The position numbers and the translations under genes are program-made. From GCA-2723085 sp042093455 (GTDB lineage: Bacteria; Bacteroidota; Bacteroidia; Flavobacteriales_D; Parvicellaceae), in contig JBELEU010000134.1 of assembly GCA_042093455.1 (NCBI GenBank), forward strand, positions 1-6,168: a stretch of DNA of 6,168 bases. Reading direction: 5' to 3'. This document shows positions 5,448 through 6,168 of this stretch, in pieces (within the stretch, counting starts at the first letter, position 1; every line of letters begins with the position of its first letter). The notes below the pieces were generated by a model that made no database searches, was not told where the DNA came from, and saw only the letters and a program-made list of their open reading frames with translations.

Positions 5448-5828
5448 TCATTTTGTAAAATAATATTCATAATCCATTTTAAAACTTAATTCATTTCTTT
5501 TCAATCTTACATCTCTAAGATTAAATGTTTCTGAATCAATATCAGAAATAAGGTTAATTTCATTACCATCAATGGTATAATCTCCTTCATCATCAACGAG
5601 TACTATTATAACTTCATTAGAGTCTATGTATGTTTCTGAAATAATAAAAGTCAAATTATCCGAAAAATCTATGGTTAATGACTTTAAGCTGGTTGAACCA
5701 AAAAATTCAGCTGGCGGTTCATTGTTAATACTTTGACAAGTCCATAAACCTTCTATTTTTTTTTGTTTTTGTTTTGTGCAACTTCCCAATAACACTATTG
5801 CCAACATCAATACTACAAGCTTCTTCAT
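5448..5828 (-). CDS. Lipocalin-like lipoprotein
   Basis: The 126-residue precursor begins MKKLVVLMLAIVLL and has a clear lipobox, L14-G-S-C17, followed by a Lys/Gln tether (TKQKQKK). The mature part opens with I-E-G27-L-W29, the G-x-W motif at the start of lipocalin-like domains, and continues as alternating beta strands (SLTIDFSDNLTFIIS, EGDYTIDGNEINLIS, VRLKRNELSFKMDY), about eight strands in 105 residues, the length of the compact lipocalin-like domains common in Bacteroidota lipoproteins. It probably sits in the outer membrane and could bind a small hydrophobic ligand, but nothing specific is visible. The ATG at 5828 is fixed by the signal peptide; no Shine-Dalgarno sequence is present. 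A small hairpin (GGTAA-GAAA-TTACC, 5851-5864) lies in its leader. Its stop TGA is followed at once by an in-frame TAA and then by the gene relic. Confidence 0.78.
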   Translation of the reverse strand: MKKLVVLMLAIVLLGSCTKQKQKKIEGLWTCQSINNEPPAEFFGSTSLKSLTIDFSDNLTFIISETYIDSNEVIIVLVDDEGDYTIDGNEINLISDIDSETFNLRDVRLKRNELSFKMDYEYYFTK

Positions 5829-5898
5829 TTTGTAAGTTTTAAAGCATTAAGGTAAGAAATTACCCCCCTCTTCATAAAATCAATTTTAAACTATAAAT

Positions 5899-5931
5899 CT
5901 AATATACTAAAAACAGAATAGGTGGTTGGTG
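5899..5931 (-). repeat. 33-bp intergenic element, copy 2
   Basis: It matches 3427-3459 at 31 of 33 positions, both starting CTAATATAC and ending TAGGTGGTTGGTG on the plus strand. It lies 70 bases upstream of the lipocalin-like gene start, in the same orientation relative to that gene as copy 1 has relative to the short secreted protein gene. It is 17 bases from copy B of the longer repeat. Confidence 0.7.
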
Positions 5932-5948
5932 GTTAAAACTCATACATC

Positions 5949-6037
5949 AATATTAGATAAGTAAAATCTTACTGCCCAACTGCCCAATTGCCCACAACTT
6001 TTTAGTTATAAAAAACAAGATTAAAATCAATGATATT
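5949..6037. repeat. About 90-bp intergenic repeat, copy B
   Basis: This is the partner of 4923-5013 in the same orientation, about 1 kb away. Compared with copy A it has an expanded run of an 8-base unit, TGCCCAAC-TGCCCAAT-TGCCCACA at 5973-5996, where copy A has one clear unit, and a CAA insertion at 6016-6018. It lies between the tRNA terminator and the lipocalin-like gene. Confidence 0.72.
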
Positions 6038-6050
6038 GCAAATCCATTGC

Positions 6051-6085
6051 AAATAAAAAAAGAGCCACTAATTAAAATGACTCTT
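6051..6085 (-). terminator. Rho-independent terminator of tRNA-Ala
   Basis: On the minus strand AAGAGTCA and TGGCTCTT (plus-strand 6078-6085 and 6060-6067) pair over 8 bases with one U-G wobble around a 10-base AT-rich loop, and run straight into TTTTTTATTT. It begins 10 bases after the tRNA discriminator base. Stem, loop and U tract all fit an intrinsic terminator for the tRNA transcript. Confidence 0.78.
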
Positions 6086-6094
6086 CAACAGATG

Positions 6095-6168
6095 TGGAGA
6101 AGATGAGATTCGAACTCACGACCTCTTGACTGCCAGTCAAGCGCTCTAGCCAACTGAGCTACATCCCC
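6095..6168 (-). tRNA. tRNA-Ala (anticodon GGC)
   Basis: The minus strand folds as a complete 74-base tRNA. The acceptor GGGGATG pairs with CTTCTCC (one T-T mismatch at pair 6-67), the D arm has TAGCTCAGTTGGCTAGAGC, and the anticodon stem CTTGA/TCAAG encloses the loop CTGGCAG with anticodon GGC (plus-strand 6132-6134). The T arm GTGAG-TTCGAAT-CTCAT carries the invariant TTCGA. The G3-U70 wobble pair, the main alanine identity element, is present, and the discriminator is A. The 3' CCA is not encoded (the next bases are CATC), so it must be added by the CCA enzyme. The 5' end falls exactly on the window edge, so leader and promoter are out of view. Confidence 0.94.

Noticed and set aside
5394..5450. 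Short frame starting at an ATG that overlaps the lipocalin-like stop (ATGA), reading MIREHYPRWVKYTC
   Set aside because: It ends after about 18 codons and does not resemble the protein read in the neighbouring frame. A start here would need another frameshift to enter the relic, for which I see no support.
5851..5864. Hairpin GGTAA-GAAA-TTACC in the leader of the lipocalin-like gene
   Set aside because: A 5-bp stem without a U tract or a riboswitch-like context is too small to call a regulatory element; it is mentioned only in the gene entry.
6091..6168. Possible integration site at the tRNA-Ala gene
   Set aside because: No integrase gene is in the window and I found no second copy of the tRNA 3' end that could act as the other attachment site.

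Overview
The window is AT-rich bacterial DNA that looks like a chromosome segment of a marine-type member of the Bacteroidota, most likely Flavobacteriales. The evidence is two proteins with type IX secretion (T9SS) sorting tails, a DUF3078-type outer-membrane barrel, a flavobacterial-style CrtZ carotenoid hydroxylase, Lys-rich lipoprotein signal peptides, and start codons without clear Shine-Dalgarno sequences. Nothing indicates a phage, an insertion sequence or a CRISPR array.

Layout. Positions 1-1643 are on the plus strand: the 3' part of a DUF3078 beta-barrel gene, then crtZ and, 9 bases later, a CIA30-domain gene, probably one transcript. From 1654 to the right edge everything recognised is on the minus strand. 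In order of increasing coordinate these are: a seven-helix membrane protein resembling the CREST/DUF6962 type, converging on the CIA30 gene with 10 bases between the stops; a small hypothetical protein; a short secreted protein with a T9SS tail lacking the usual PNP motif; a leucine-rich-repeat protein with a canonical type A T9SS tail; a small Cys-rich lipoprotein; a 5'-truncated, frameshifted pseudogene not covered by any intact ORF; a lipocalin-like lipoprotein; a tRNA terminator; and tRNA-Ala(GGC), which ends exactly at the window edge.

How the parts relate. The left third concerns the cell envelope and pigment: an outer-membrane barrel and zeaxanthin formation by CrtZ, with a CIA30 protein of unknown bacterial role. 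The centre is a cell-surface/secretion block of two T9SS cargo proteins. The right third holds two unrelated lipoproteins separated by a gene relic. The intergenic DNA there carries two sets of imperfect repeats: a block of about 90 bp present on both sides of the pseudogene/lipocalin pair, and a 33-bp element with 31 identical positions upstream of two different genes plus a weaker third copy. These repeats and the relic are the least ordinary features. I did not find a convincing new multi-gene system.
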